From Serratia marcescens subsp. marcescens ATCC 13880 (GTDB lineage: Bacteria; Pseudomonadota; Gammaproteobacteria; Enterobacterales; Enterobacteriaceae), in NCBI RefSeq assembly GCF_017299535.1, contig NZ_CP071238.1, forward strand, positions 4,278,001 through 4,342,000: 64,000 nt of DNA. Direction: 5' to 3'. The notes under the pieces were generated by a model, which was not told the origin of the DNA, did not search any database, and saw only the letters and a list, made by a program, of their open reading frames with translations. The translations under genes were made by a program, and so were the position numbers. Positions 51,278 to 60,852 of this stretch are shown in pieces. Positions within the stretch are counted from its first letter, which is position 1, and the number at the start of each line of letters is the position of its first letter.

Positions 51278-52201
51278 TTAAAAAATCGAACGACCGATAC
51301 GTTGAGACAACAGTTCCAGCGCCGCAGTTCCCGCCAGCGAGTTGCCGGAAGCATCCAGCTCCGGCGACCAAACGACGATCGACAGCTCGTCCGGCACGAT
51401 GGCCACGATGCCGCCGCCCACGCCAGACTTGCCCGGCATCCCCACCCGATAGGCGAATTCGCCGGCGCCGTCGTACATGCCGCTGGTCATCATCAGGGCG
51501 TTGATCTGCCGGGCCTGCAGCGGGCTGATCACCGCCTCGCCGCTGAGATCGCGGCCGTGATTGGCCAGATAGACGAAGCTGCGCGCCAGTTCCACGCAGC
51601 TCATGCGCAGCGCGCAGTAGTGGAAATAGGTTTGCAGCACGGTGATGACGTCGTTTTCGAAGTTGCCGAACGATTTCATCAGATAGGCGATGGCCGCATT
51701 GCGATCGGAGTGTTCGAACTCGGAGCGCGCCACCCGCAGGTCATAGGCCAGGTCGTCTTCGCCGGCCAACTGACGCACCACCTCCAGCATGCGCTGTTTG
51801 GGGGCGCTGAGCCGGGTTTGCAGCATGTCGCACACCACCAGCGCGCCGGGGTTGATAAACGGATTGCGCGGTTTGCCCTGTTCCATCTCCAGCTGCAGCA
51901 GCGAATTGAACGGCAGGCCGGAAGGCTCTTTGCCGACGCGCCGCCAGATCTCAGGCTCCTGATAGCGCGTCAGCGCCAGCGTCAGGCTCAGCACTTTGGA
52001 GATCGACTGGATGGAGAAGCGCTCCGCGGCGTCGCCGGCCTGGAACAGTTCACCATCCACCGTACACACGGCGATCGCCAGCCGATCGGCGGGCACTTCC
52101 GCCAACGCCGGGATGTAGTCGGCCACTTTTCCCTGGCCAATCAGCGGGCGCACCTGTTGCAGGATCTCTTCCAGCAACGCGTTATCCAATGTTGTTACCA
52201 C
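51278..52201 (-). CDS. glsB: Glutaminase (serine-dependent beta-lactamase fold)
   Basis: This enzyme hydrolyses glutamine to glutamate and ammonia. The 307-residue protein carries the catalytic S-x-x-K in [12 protein letters not shown] and [12 protein letters not shown] near the C-terminus. No ATG starts the frame. GTG 52201 is preferred, with GGAG ten bases upstream; GTG 52210 is too close to that site, and TTG 52189, preceded by GAGGTGG, is a real alternative. E. coli glsB lies elsewhere, so this is a Serratia/Yersinia-type placement. Confidence 0.92.
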   Translation of the reverse strand: MVTTLDNALLEEILQQVRPLIGQGKVADYIPALAEVPADRLAIAVCTVDGELFQAGDAAERFSIQSISKVLSLTLALTRYQEPEIWRRVGKEPSGLPFNSLLQLEMEQGKPRNPFINPGALVVCDMLQTRLSAPKQRMLEVVRQLAGEDDLAYDLRVARSEFEHSDRNAAIAYLMKSFGNFENDVITVLQTYFHYCALRMSCVELARSFVYLANHGRDLSGEAVISPLQARQINALMMTSGMYDGAGEFAYRVGMPGKSGVGGGIVAIVPDELSIVVWSPELDASGNSLAGTAALELLSQRIGRSIF

Positions 52202-52250
52202 CTCGGTCACACTCCGGGCAAAACAAAGGCGCCGTTAAGGCACCTTAGAT

Positions 52251-52281
52251 CAATAAAACGGCGCGGCGCGAAGCCGCGCTC
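52251..52281 (-). terminator. Terminator of trmB-yggL
   Basis: On the minus strand GCGCGGC pairs with GCCGCGC around a TTCGC loop, followed by GTTTTATT. It lies 16 bases past the yggL stop. Confidence 0.8.
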
Positions 52282-52296
52282 ATCGGGCAGCCGCGA

Positions 52297-52623
52297 TCAA
52301 TCCCACCAGATATCGAACAGATCGCTGACCTTAACGTCGGTCAGTTTGCGCGCTTCCAGCCAGTTTTTCACCAGTTCGCGATGCTCGTCGGTGCAGTGGC
52401 CGATCTTCTGCAGGCAGATCAGACCTTCCCACTGCAGGTAGCCGCTGCCGTCAAACGCCAGGCCGTTCGGCTCGATCACTTCATCGATGAAGGTATCCAG
52501 CGTGCTGTCGATGTCTTCCACCGACGTGCCTTCGGCGAAGCGCCAGGCTACGGAGAAACCCAGCTCCTGAAATTCTTCAATGTGCAACTTTTTACGTAAA
52601 CGACGACTGCGGTTCTTAGCCAT
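52297..52623 (-). CDS. yggL: YggL, 50S ribosome-associated DUF469 protein
   Basis: The 108-residue protein has a basic N-terminus ([14 protein letters not shown]) followed by an acidic domain ending DLFDIWWD, as in E. coli YggL, which associates with 50S ribosomes. The ATG overlaps the trmB stop by one base (TAATG), so the pair is coupled. Confidence 0.94.
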   Translation of the reverse strand: MAKNRSRRLRKKLHIEEFQELGFSVAWRFAEGTSVEDIDSTLDTFIDEVIEPNGLAFDGSGYLQWEGLICLQKIGHCTDEHRELVKNWLEARKLTDVKVSDLFDIWWD

Positions 52624-53342
52624 TATTCTTTCCTCTCAAACATCAAGTCCCAAACGCCATGTCCCAGGCGCTGGCCGCGTAATTCAAATTTCGTCAGTGG
52701 GCGCGAATCCGGACGCGGCACATAATCATTATCGCTGGAAAGATTACGGTAGCCTGCGACCCCGTTCATAACCTCTAACATATGTTCCGCATAAGGTTGC
52801 CAATCGGTGGCCATGTGGAAGACCCCGCCGGTCTTCAGCTTGCGCAGCACCAGTTCGACAAACGGCGTTTGCACGATGCGGCGCTTATTGTGGCGCGCCT
52901 TGTGCCACGGATCGGGGAAGAACAGCTGCACCATGTCCAGCGAGCCGTCCGGGATCATGTTTTCCAGCACTTCAACCGCATCGTGGCACATCACGCGCAG
53001 GTTGCTCAGCTTCGCCTCGTGGGCGTCGGCCAGGCAGGCGCCCACGCCCGGTGAGTGCACTTCGATCCCTAAAAAGTTCTGCTGCGGATTATTGCCCGCC
53101 ATGGTCACCAGCGAGGCGCCCATGCCAAAACCGATCTCCAGCACCGTCGGCGCTTCGCGGCCGAACAGCGCGGCGAGATCGACAGCCTCAGCCTGATACT
53201 CCACGCCCATCACCGGCCAATAGTTCTCCAGCGCGTGCTGCTGGCCTTTGGTCAGCCGCCCCTGGCGGCGGACAAAACTGCGGATACGGCGCATCGCGCG
53301 GCCGTTCTCATCAAATTCCGGGGAGATGACGTCATTAATCAT
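52623..53342 (-). CDS. trmB: tRNA (guanine-N7-)-methyltransferase
   Basis: TrmB forms m7G46 in tRNA. The 239-residue Rossmann methyltransferase has EIGFGMGAS (SAM binding), CHDAVEVL and the catalytic/tRNA-binding [19 protein letters not shown] 53342 gives the family start [12 protein letters not shown]. It is divergent from mutY, the E. coli arrangement. Confidence 0.97.
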   Translation of the reverse strand: MINDVISPEFDENGRAMRRIRSFVRRQGRLTKGQQHALENYWPVMGVEYQAEAVDLAALFGREAPTVLEIGFGMGASLVTMAGNNPQQNFLGIEVHSPGVGACLADAHEAKLSNLRVMCHDAVEVLENMIPDGSLDMVQLFFPDPWHKARHNKRRIVQTPFVELVLRKLKTGGVFHMATDWQPYAEHMLEVMNGVAGYRNLSSDNDYVPRPDSRPLTKFELRGQRLGHGVWDLMFERKE

Positions 53343-53522
53343 AGTGCTTTCTGTCTGTTTGGCTGCCAATTAGGGAAACGCGCATTATGCAAAGATACAT
53401 TGGTTTAGCAAGTGTTCATCTTCTGTACCCGCCGTGCGGCGTCGGAAAGTTCCGGTTTACAGCACCATGACTCTATGCTGCAATCTCGCTTCATTTTCTG
53501 CCGGATAACGACGCTGCTCATG

Positions 53523-54620
53523 ATGCAAGCACAACAATTCGCACAGGTGGTGCTTGACTGGTATCAGCGCTACGGCCGCAAAACCCTGCCGTGGCAGCTG
53601 GAAAAAACCGCCTATCAAGTATGGCTCTCCGAGGTGATGTTGCAACAGACCCAGGTTGCCACCGTCATTCCTTATTTTCAGCGCTTTATGGCCCGTTTTC
53701 CCAACGTGCGCGCGCTGGCGGAAGCCCCGCTGGACGAAGTGCTGCATCTGTGGACCGGCCTCGGCTATTACGCCCGCGCCCGCAACCTGCACAAAGCGGC
53801 GCAGACCATTGTCGCACAGCACGGCGGCGAGTTCCCGACAACCTTCGCAGAAATCGCCGATTTACCGGGCGTCGGCCGTTCCACCGCCGGCGCGGTGCTG
53901 TCGTTGGCGCTGGGCCAACACTATCCGATCCTCGACGGCAACGTGAAGCGCGTGCTGGCCCGCTGCTACGCGGTGGAAGGCTGGCCGGGCAAAAAAGAGG
54001 TCGAAAACCGGCTGTGGAAAATCAGCGAAGAGGTCACCCCGGCGCAGGGCGTCGGCCAGTTCAACCAGGCGATGATGGATCTGGGCGCCATGGTCTGCAC
54101 TCGTTCCAAGCCCAAGTGTGAACTCTGCCCGCTCAACGTCGGCTGTCTGTCTTACGCCAATCACAGCTGGGCCAACTACCCCGGCAAGAAACCCAAACAG
54201 ACCCTGCCGGAAAAAACCGCCTACTTCTTATTGCTGCAGCACGGCGACCGCGTGTGGCTGGAACAGCGCCCGGCGGTGGGCCTGTGGGGCGGCCTGTTCT
54301 GCTTCCCGCAGTTCAGCGCGCGCGTGGATTTGGAACTCTGGCTGCAGCAGCGCGGTCTGAAAGGCAAGCGCCTGGAACAGCTGACCGCGTTTCGCCACAC
54401 GTTCAGCCATTTCCATCTCGATATCGTGCCGATGTGGCTGTCGCTCGATGTGGCGGGCAGCGGCATGGATGAGGGCGCGGGTCTCTGGTATAACTTAGCG
54501 CAGCCGCCGTCGGTCGGGCTGGCAGCGCCGGTGGATCGCCTGTTGCAACAGCTGGCGAAGCAGCCCCCGATCCAACAAAACTTATATGGCGATAGCGCCA
54601 TCGACGAGGAATTAGCATGA
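53523..54620 (+). CDS. mutY: A/G-specific adenine glycosylase
   Basis: MutY removes adenine mispaired with 8-oxoguanine. The 365-residue protein has the helix-hairpin-helix [13 protein letters not shown] with the catalytic Asp in ILDGNVKRV, the [4Fe-4S] loop [17 protein letters not shown], and a C-terminal NUDIX-like 8-oxoG recognition domain. Two adjacent ATGs (53520, 53523) are available; the second gives MQAQQF as in E. coli. The frame is open to 53412 without support. It overlaps yggX by four bases. Confidence 0.96.
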   Translation: MQAQQFAQVVLDWYQRYGRKTLPWQLEKTAYQVWLSEVMLQQTQVATVIPYFQRFMARFPNVRALAEAPLDEVLHLWTGLGYYARARNLHKAAQTIVAQHGGEFPTTFAEIADLPGVGRSTAGAVLSLALGQHYPILDGNVKRVLARCYAVEGWPGKKEVENRLWKISEEVTPAQGVGQFNQAMMDLGAMVCTRSKPKCELCPLNVGCLSYANHSWANYPGKKPKQTLPEKTAYFLLLQHGDRVWLEQRPAVGLWGGLFCFPQFSARVDLELWLQQRGLKGKRLEQLTAFRHTFSHFHLDIVPMWLSLDVAGSGMDEGAGLWYNLAQPPSVGLAAPVDRLLQQLAKQPPIQQNLYGDSAIDEELA

Positions 54621-54889
54621 GCCGCACCATTTTTTGTACTTTCCTGCAGCGCGACGCCGAAGGCCAGGACTTTCAGCTTTATCCCGGCGACGTCGGCAAG
54701 CGCATCTACAACGAGATCTCCAAGGAAGCCTGGGGCGAGTGGATGAAGAAGCAGACCATGCTGATCAACGAGAAGAAGCTGAACATGATGAACGTGGATG
54801 ACCGCAAACTGCTGGAAGAGGAAATGATCAAGTTCCTGTTCGAAGGGCACGACGTGCACATCGAAGGCTATACGCCGCCAAGCGAATAA
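54617..54889 (+). CDS. yggX: Fe(2+)-trafficking / oxidative protection protein YggX
   Basis: YggX helps protect iron-sulfur clusters from oxidation; adjacency to the Fe-S enzyme MutY is conserved. The 90-residue protein shows [13 protein letters not shown] with the single reactive Cys, PGDVGKRI and [16 protein letters not shown]. The ATGA overlap with mutY indicates coupling. Confidence 0.96.
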   Translation: MSRTIFCTFLQRDAEGQDFQLYPGDVGKRIYNEISKEAWGEWMKKQTMLINEKKLNMMNVDDRKLLEEEMIKFLFEGHDVHIEGYTPPSE

Positions 54890-54952
54890 CGTTGTTGGGG
54901 CCAGGCGCTGGCCCGCTTCAATCCTCTTATACTTCTTCCAAACGGCTTTAAG

Positions 54953-56029
54953 ATGAAGAAAATTTTAGCTTTGCTCGTAATAGCGCCTTTGCTGATCTCC
55001 TGTTCCGGCAAAAAAAGTGAAGAAATCAACGAAGCCTGGATCAAAGACACCAACGGCTTCGACATTCTGATGGGGCAATTCGCTCACAACATCGAGAACA
55101 TCTGGGGTCTGAACGAAGTTCTGATCGCCGGGCCGAAAGACTACGTCAAATATACCGACCAATACCAAACCCGCAGCCACATCAACTTCGACACCGGCGC
55201 CATCACCATCGAGACCATCGCCACCACCGATCCGGCCGCGCACCTGCGCCAGGCGATCATCAGCACGCTGCTGATGGGTGACGATCCGGGCTCCATCGAT
55301 CTCTATTCCGACGCCAACGATATCCAGATCAGCAAAGAGCCGTTCCTGTACGGCCAGGTGCTGGATAACAAAGGCGCGCCGATCCGCTGGGAATGGCGCG
55401 CGGCGCACTTCGCCGATTACCTGCTGCAGACCAAGCTGCAAAAACGCACCTCCGGTCTGCACGTCATCTACTCGGTCACCATCCAGCTGGTGCCGAACCA
55501 CCTGGACAAACGTGCGCACAAATATCTGCCGATGGTGCGCAAGGCGTCGGAAAAATACGGCGTGGACGAATCGCTGATCCTGGCAATCATGCAGACCGAA
55601 TCGAGCTTCAACCCCTATGCGGTGAGCGGTTCGGATGCGCTGGGCCTGATGCAGGTGGTGCAGCACACCGCCGGTAAGGATGTGTTCCAGATGCGCGGCA
55701 AATGGGGCACCCCGAGCCGCAGCTACCTGTTCGATCCGGAGAACAACATCGACACCGGCACCGCCTACCTGGCGATCCTGCAAAACAACTACCTGGGCGG
55801 CATTCAGAACCCGACCTCGCGCCGCTATGCGGTGATCACCGCCTACAACGGCGGCGCCGGCAGCGTGCTGCGGGTGTTCTCCAGCGACAGGACGCGCGCG
55901 GTGGGCATCATCAACGGCATGCAGCCGGGCGACGTGTACCAAACGCTGACCACCAAGCACCCGGCCGCCGAATCGCGCCGCTATCTGGTGAAAGTGAATA
56001 CCGCGCAGAAGAGCTACCGCAGGAAGTAG
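54953..56029 (+). CDS. mltC: Membrane-bound lytic murein transglycosylase C
   Basis: MltC cleaves peptidoglycan glycan strands from the outer membrane. The 358-residue lipoprotein has a lipobox ending LLISC (Cys17) and a C-terminal SLT domain with the catalytic Glu in [20 protein letters not shown] and the AYNGG motif. It ends at a strong terminator facing speC. Confidence 0.97.
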   Translation: MKKILALLVIAPLLISCSGKKSEEINEAWIKDTNGFDILMGQFAHNIENIWGLNEVLIAGPKDYVKYTDQYQTRSHINFDTGAITIETIATTDPAAHLRQAIISTLLMGDDPGSIDLYSDANDIQISKEPFLYGQVLDNKGAPIRWEWRAAHFADYLLQTKLQKRTSGLHVIYSVTIQLVPNHLDKRAHKYLPMVRKASEKYGVDESLILAIMQTESSFNPYAVSGSDALGLMQVVQHTAGKDVFQMRGKWGTPSRSYLFDPENNIDTGTAYLAILQNNYLGGIQNPTSRRYAVITAYNGGAGSVLRVFSSDRTRAVGIINGMQPGDVYQTLTTKHPAAESRRYLVKVNTAQKSYRRK

Positions 56030-56050
56030 CGCTTCCCGCGTGGATGGAAG

Positions 56051-56078
56051 AAGGGCCGGTGCGAACCGGCCCTTTTTT
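56051..56078. terminator. Terminator of mltC, facing speC
   Basis: AAGGGCCGGT pairs with ACCGGCCCTT around GCGA and is followed by six T's. It abuts the speC stop, so the same hairpin could close the speC message. Confidence 0.9.
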
Positions 56079-58243
56079 CATGGCTTGATCATATAGCCGA
56101 AGATGCGCTTCCAGCCGTGATCTTTTTTCTCGATGTAGACCCCCTGCAGCTCCGGCGAGAAGCCCGGCAGACGGTTGATGCCCTCCTCCAGCGCCAGGAA
56201 GTAGCGCTGCACCGCGCCGCCCCACACTTCGCCCGGCACCACGCACAGCACGCCCGGCGGGTACGGCAGGGCCCCCTCCGCCGCAATGCGCCCTTCCGCC
56301 TGGCCGATCGGCACCAGCTCGACGTTGTCGCGGATAAACTCCACGTTGGCGTCCTGCGGGTTCATCACCACCGGCGGGAAATGATCCTGACGGAACATCT
56401 CCTTTTGCAGCTGCTTGACGTCAAAGCTGACGTACAGATCGTGCATCTCCTGACACAGCCGGCGAATGCTGTAGCCGCGGTAACGCTGCTCGTTCTTGCG
56501 GTACACCGTCGGCAGCACCACGCTCAGCGGCGCATCCTCTTCGACATAACGTTCGAACTGCGCCAGCATCTCCACCAGTTGTTCCATCTTGGCCGGGTTC
56601 TCCGCCGGGGTCAGCAGGAACAGGATCGAGTTGAGATCGCACTTCTCCGGCACGATGCCGTTCTCGCGCAGGAAGTTGGCCAGAATGGTGGCCGGCACGC
56701 CGAACTCGGTGTATTGGCCGGTCGAAGCGTCGATGCCCGGCGTGGTCAGCAGCAGCTTGCACGGATCCACCAGATACTGGTCCTGGGCATAGCCTTCAAA
56801 GCCGTGCCACGTCTCCCCCGGCACGAAGGTGAAGAAGCGCGCGTCGTTGGCGATCAGATCGGTATCGTAATCCTGCCAGTCTTTGCCCGCCACCTGCAGC
56901 GGAATAAACGGCTTCAGCTGCGAGCAGCGCGTGAGCAGCTGTTTGCGCGTCTCGATGCCCAGCTTGACGCAGTCCATCCACATGCGGCGCCCGGCGGGGC
57001 CGGCGTGCATCTTGGCGTTGACGTCCAGCGCGGCGAACAGCGGATAGAACGGGCTGGTCGACGCATGCAGCATGAATGCGTTGTTCAGGTGCTTGTGGTT
57101 GCAGTGGCGCTTTTGCCCTTTGATGTGGTCGTCTTTCTTGTGGATCTGCGAGGTCTGCGAGAACCCCGCCTGCTGTTTATGCACCGACTGGGTGACGAAG
57201 ATGCCCGGATCGTGCTCGTCCAGCTCCAGCAGCAGCGGCGAGCACTCTTTCAGCATCGGAATAAAGCCTTCGTAGCCCACCCAGGCGGAGTCGAACAGGA
57301 TGTAGTCGCACAGGTGGCCGATGGTGTCGATCACCTGGCGAGCGTTGTAAATCGTGCCGTCGTAAGTGCCGAGCTGAATGATCGCCAGCCGGAACGGCCG
57401 CGCCGCCGCGGCTTTCTCCGGCGCCACCTCGCGGATCTGCTCGCGCAGATAGCGTTCGTCGAAGCAGTGCGCATCGATGCCGCCGATAAAGCCGAACGGG
57501 TTGCGGGCGGTTTCCAGATAGATCGGCGTGGCGCCGGCCTGGATCAGCGCCCCGTGGTGGTTGGATTTGTGGTTGTTGCGATCGAACAGTACCAGATCGC
57601 CGCGGGTCAGCAGCGCGTTGGTCACCACCTTGTTGGCCGCCGAGGTGCCGTTGAGCACGAAGTAGGTTTTATCGGCGTTGAACACCCGCGCCGCGTGCTT
57701 TTGCGCATCCTTGGCCGAGCCTTCGTGGATCAGCAGATCGCCCAACTTGACGTCGGCGTTGCACATATCGGAACGGAACAGGGTCTCGCCGTAGAAATCA
57801 AAAAACTGCCGGCCGGCCGGGTGTTTGCGGAAGAACTCGCCGCCCTGATGCCCTGGGCAGGCGAAGGTCGAGTTTTCCATCTCGACGTAGGTCTTCAGCG
57901 TTTTGAAGAACGGCGGCAGCAGCGCCTGCTCATAGGCGTCGGCGGCGGCCTCCAACTGCGCCATGTAGAACGGCTTGCTGGCGCCGGCCAGCAGCGCGAA
58001 AACCCCACTGACAAACGGCAGATAGTCCGGCGAGAGATGCTCGTCCCCTTCCACCGCCACGAAGGTCGGAATGTCGAACCCCGTCGCCTGCAAACACGCC
58101 AGAATGCCGGCGTTCACGTCGGCGACCGACACCACCACCGCCGCCACGTCGGTGTAGTCCGTCTGCTCTACGCGCACGATCTGGCGCAGCGTCTCAATGG
58201 TGGCGACCAGGCTGGCGCTGGTCGCGATTTTCAATTCTTTCAT
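56078..58243 (-). CDS. speC: Ornithine decarboxylase
   Basis: SpeC makes putrescine from ornithine with PLP. The 721-residue protein has a wing domain, then the PLP domain with the Schiff-base Lys in TQSVHKQQAGFSQ, and the C-terminal LPYPPGVLCVVPGE motif. The sequence is near both SpeC and SpeF; position after mltC favours SpeC. Two ATGs precede (58246, 58243); MKELKIA fits homologues. A longer open frame runs to 58381 but crosses hairpin-forming leader. Product feeds SpeE. Confidence 0.94.
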   Translation of the reverse strand: MKELKIATSASLVATIETLRQIVRVEQTDYTDVAAVVVSVADVNAGILACLQATGFDIPTFVAVEGDEHLSPDYLPFVSGVFALLAGASKPFYMAQLEAAADAYEQALLPPFFKTLKTYVEMENSTFACPGHQGGEFFRKHPAGRQFFDFYGETLFRSDMCNADVKLGDLLIHEGSAKDAQKHAARVFNADKTYFVLNGTSAANKVVTNALLTRGDLVLFDRNNHKSNHHGALIQAGATPIYLETARNPFGFIGGIDAHCFDERYLREQIREVAPEKAAAARPFRLAIIQLGTYDGTIYNARQVIDTIGHLCDYILFDSAWVGYEGFIPMLKECSPLLLELDEHDPGIFVTQSVHKQQAGFSQTSQIHKKDDHIKGQKRHCNHKHLNNAFMLHASTSPFYPLFAALDVNAKMHAGPAGRRMWMDCVKLGIETRKQLLTRCSQLKPFIPLQVAGKDWQDYDTDLIANDARFFTFVPGETWHGFEGYAQDQYLVDPCKLLLTTPGIDASTGQYTEFGVPATILANFLRENGIVPEKCDLNSILFLLTPAENPAKMEQLVEMLAQFERYVEEDAPLSVVLPTVYRKNEQRYRGYSIRRLCQEMHDLYVSFDVKQLQKEMFRQDHFPPVVMNPQDANVEFIRDNVELVPIGQAEGRIAAEGALPYPPGVLCVVPGEVWGGAVQRYFLALEEGINRLPGFSPELQGVYIEKKDHGWKRIFGYMIKP

Positions 58244-58488
58244 CATGCTGACTCTCAAACGGTGAAGGATGAGGGTGTGCCACCGGCACGGTAATGAGAT
58301 AACGCGGTTATCCCGGTAAAAGCGATACCCGGGCACGGCAGCATAAGCGGCGTGCGTGACCGGCTCATGATCGGGGATCATCAGGCGGCTATCGGGGGAA
58401 CTGGTCTTGGCAGCGTCCGACAGGCATCAGTAAAATCAGGGCCGCAGCGCTGGCTTTACGCATGCCTAACAGCGAGCGTCAGGCGGCC

Positions 58489-58605
58489 TTACCGCATGGC
58501 CGGCAGGCGTATTCGGGCGGATGACGTGCGGAGGAAACAACGGCGGAACGGTGGCGGCGTCAGATGTCTGGTGCGCAGCAGCGCTTGAGCAACAAAACCA
58601 GTCAT
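58489..58605 (-). CDS. Candidate 38-codon Arg-rich leader peptide upstream of speC
   Basis: The frame begins ATG with CAGAGGGT eight bases upstream and encodes 38 residues, nine of them Arg, including LLRTRHL and PPFRRCFLRTSSARIRL. It ends about 245 bases before speC, and hairpins lie in between. E. coli and Salmonella speF is controlled by a 34-residue ornithine-sensing leader, speFL, in a similar place; I see no firm residue match to SpeFL beyond basic character. A chance frame is possible. Confidence 0.35.
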   Translation of the reverse strand: MTGFVAQALLRTRHLTPPPFRRCFLRTSSARIRLPAMR

Positions 58606-58909
58606 GCCAATAACCCTCTGGCTTATAAGAAGCGGGAACACCGTTAGCGAACGGAGAGTGCTAAAATTTGCGCAATGATTGCATGATTCGTTGCGGGGTT
58701 CAAGCGAGAATCGTCTTGATTGAACGCCCGTTGACCAAGACATAATCCATTGTTATTTAATTGAAAAATAATAAATAGCGCGTTTTTGAGTGGTATAAAT
58801 ACACGTTTTATATGCATATTTATTGAATGAGGACATCCCCCCGTCCCCCGCCCCTCCGGGCTCGCTGCCTGAAAATAGAGCAACCGATCGGCTTTGTGAC
58901 AGAAAGCGA

Positions 58910-58938
58910 TTGACGCCATCCGGCCAATACGGTTTAAT
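58910..58938 (+). promoter_or_regulatory. Promoter of tRNA-Phe
   Basis: -35 TTGACG and -10 TTTAAT are 17 bases apart, followed by a GC-rich discriminator (GCGCCCC) typical of stringently controlled stable RNA promoters. The tRNA starts 11 bases after the -10. Confidence 0.8.
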
Positions 58939-58948
58939 GCGCCCCGTT

Positions 58949-59024
58949 GCCCGGATAGCTCAGTCGGTAGAGCAGGGGATTGAAAATCCCCGTGTCCTTG
59001 GTTCGATTCCGAGTCCGGGCACCA
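58949..59024 (+). tRNA. pheV: tRNA-Phe (anticodon GAA)
   Basis: The 76-base gene folds into a standard cloverleaf. The acceptor GCCCGGA pairs with TCCGGGC, the anticodon stem GGGGA/TCCCC encloses TTGAAAA with GAA at 58982-58984, and GTTCGATTC forms the T-loop. CCA is encoded. In E. coli a tRNA-Phe gene (pheV) also lies beyond speC and is a frequent island insertion site. Confidence 0.97.
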
Positions 59025-59463
59025 TATTTAGAGAACCCAGCCTATGGCTGGGTTTTTGCTTTTCAGGGACTGGACTCTCCATCGAACTACGTTCGATTAT
59101 TCGGTCTGAAGACCTCACCCTGCGGGCCAGCGCTAAAGCGCTGTTCAACACGGCGCCAGCGCCGGTTGTCCGAGTCCGGGCACCCTATTTAGAGAACCCA
59201 GCCTATGGCTGGGTTTTTGCTTTTCAGGGACTGGACTCTCCATCGAACTGCGTTCGATTATTCGGTCTGAAGACCTCACCCTGCGGGCCAGCGCTAAGGC
59301 GCTGTTCAACACGGCGCCAGCGCCGGTTGTCCGAGCCCGGGCACCCTATTTAAAAGAACCCGCCTATGGCGGGTTTTTCGCTTTCTGGGGTACGGACTCT
59401 CCATCGAACTGCGTTCGATTATTCGGTCTGAAGACCTCACCCTGCGGGCCAGCGCTGAAGCGC
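59008..59463 (+). repeat. 161-bp tandem repeats each beginning with the tRNA-Phe 3' end
   Basis: Three units start at 59008 (inside the tRNA), 59169 and 59330, an exact 161-base period; the third stops at about 59463. Each begins with TCCGAGTCCGGGCACC, the last bases of the tRNA (one T-to-C change in unit 3). A terminator-like hairpin (CCCAGCC-TAT-GGCTGGG plus T's) and ~110 bases of near-identical sequence follow. The E. coli tyrT operon has the same design (178-bp repeats carrying the tRNA-Tyr 3' end, source of rtT RNA). Confidence 0.9.
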
Positions 59464-59803
59464 CACCGCATCATCCGATGGATGTGCAATTTCGCATTAC
59501 AGGTGCACTTTCTCGAAAGGCCCGCCCCCCAATCCCCGACCACCCAAGCGTCAAACGAGCGCACGCCTATTCTCCGTTTATCGAGTGTTTTTTATTGCCA
59601 TTCGGTGATGGAATATAGCCACGAACCTATAACGGTATCACTTTGTTAAATCACAACATATTGGATTAAAACTAGGAACATTCCGAATAAAAACAACATT
59701 GCTGTTAATTCATTCATATAAGGCTATGCTGAATTTTACCCATTGATAAGACATTTTTAACCTATTCCGCCACCAACGCGAAATAATGGAGAATACGACG
59801 ACA
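59464..59803 (+). other. AT-rich upstream region of the hcp genes
   Basis: After the last tRNA-derived repeat, composition changes abruptly to AT-rich from about 59570. No open frame with coding character is seen on either strand. It must hold the promoter of the hcp operon, and its composition would suit H-NS silencing. Confidence 0.55.
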
Positions 59804-60286
59804 ATGGCAATTGATATGTATATGAAAGTTGAAGGAATGACGGGCGAGTCCCAAGACAGCAATCATAAAGGATGGACCGACGTACTTTCGTTTAACTGGG
59901 GTGCTTCACAGCCAGGAAATATGGCTGTCGGCGGTGGGGGCGGTTCCGGGAAAGTGAATTACCAAGACCTCCGTATTCAAGCGCTTATCGACAAATCTAC
60001 GCCCGCCATTCTTAAATATTGTTCCAGTGGAAAACATGTCGCGAAAATCGAGCTTTCCGTCTGCAAAGCGGGCGGCAACCAGGTGGAATATTCCAAAATC
60101 GTTCTCGAAGACGTGCTGGTGACGCAAACCGATTTTAACGGTGTCGGTCAAAATGATGCGATCCTGGTTGATTACGCCTTCCAGGCGTCAAAAGTCACCA
60201 TGAGTTACTGGGAACAAGGCAGCAGCGGCACTAAAGGCGCGGAAAGCAAATCTGGTTGGGATATCAAGCAGAATAAAGAGAGCTAA
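59804..60286 (+). CDS. hcp: Type VI secretion tube protein Hcp (copy 1)
   Basis: Hcp forms the hexameric rings of the type VI inner tube and can chaperone effectors in its lumen. The 160-residue protein has the family opening MAIDMYMKVEGMTGES, the FNWGASQPG block and a Gly-rich loop (AVGGGGGSGKV). ATG 59804 is chosen because it starts the family N-terminus and has GGAG upstream; an ATG at 59786 lacks a ribosome site. No other T6SS structural gene is in the window, so this is an orphan hcp locus. Confidence 0.94.
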   Translation: MAIDMYMKVEGMTGESQDSNHKGWTDVLSFNWGASQPGNMAVGGGGGSGKVNYQDLRIQALIDKSTPAILKYCSSGKHVAKIELSVCKAGGNQVEYSKIVLEDVLVTQTDFNGVGQNDAILVDYAFQASKVTMSYWEQGSSGTKGAESKSGWDIKQNKES

Positions 60287-60333
60287 GCGCATTCGGGCAC
60301 CTAACAATACGTTAATGATCGGGTGATAAAATC

Positions 60334-60816
60334 ATGGCAATGGATATGTTTTTAAAAGTTGAAGGCATTAATGGCGAATCGAAAAATGCGAATCACAAGC
60401 AATGGATCGATGTCTTTTCCTTTAACTGGGGCGCGCGGCAGCCTGGCAATATGGCCGTTGGCGGCGGCGGCGGTGCGGGTAAAGTGAATTTTCGCGATCT
60501 GACCGTACAGGCTCTGATAGATAAAGCGACACCTGCCTTATTGAAATACTGTTCGGCCGGTAAACACCTCGCCAAAGTGCAGTTGTCGCTTTGCAAAGCC
60601 GGTGGGCAGGAAGTGGAATATACTCGTATTACCCTGGAAGATGTATTAGTGACTCATACTGACTTCATCGGTGTCGAGCACGGTTCCACGCTAGGCATTG
60701 AATACTCTTTTCAGGCCGGTAAAGTATCGATGGAATATTGGGAGCAAGCGAAGCAAGGCAATAAAGGAGCTTCGGTGCAGATGGGCTGGGATATTAAGCA
60801 AAATAAAGAAAGCTAA
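60334..60816 (+). CDS. hcp: Type VI secretion tube protein Hcp (copy 2)
   Basis: This is a second Hcp of identical length (160 residues), 47 bases downstream of copy 1. Both share the FNWGA-QPGNMAVGGGGG core and the C-terminus WDIKQNKES, but differ in the cargo-facing middle and in EYWEQAKQG. The divergence suggests an old tandem duplication, possibly with each copy adapted to a different partner. The next gene starts 36 bases later. Confidence 0.94.
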   Translation: MAMDMFLKVEGINGESKNANHKQWIDVFSFNWGARQPGNMAVGGGGGAGKVNFRDLTVQALIDKATPALLKYCSAGKHLAKVQLSLCKAGGQEVEYTRITLEDVLVTHTDFIGVEHGSTLGIEYSFQAGKVSMEYWEQAKQGNKGASVQMGWDIKQNKES

Positions 60817-60852
60817 TCACATTACGGTGCATATCGTAATGGCGGGGGGATT

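Larger units (their letters stand above)
58244..58948. other. Long speC leader and divergent tRNA promoter region
   Basis: These 705 bases hold an Arg-rich small ORF (58489-58605, minus) and, between it and speC, hairpins at 58277-58289 (GTGCC/GGCAC) and 58298-58312 (GATAAC/GTTATC). An AT-rich patch near 58740-58820 is the likely speC promoter zone. The tRNA-Phe promoter lies at the right end. No ordinary protein gene is convincing. Confidence 0.55.

Noticed and set aside
58644..58919. A 91-codon minus-strand frame upstream of the speC leader
   Set aside because: It spans an AT-rich promoter-like segment and lacks a ribosome site or family resemblance.
59008..59345. Copies of the tRNA-Phe 3' end as attL/attR of an integrated island
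   Set aside because: The copies are only 161 bases apart with no integrase between; they belong to a tandem repeat. A true distal att site would lie beyond the window.
58823..59353. A 176-codon open frame running through tRNA-Phe and its repeats, and a 70-codon frame at 58980-59192
   Set aside because: Both read across the tRNA and the non-coding tandem units; the 161-base period is not a multiple of three, so the frames shift between units. They are artefacts.
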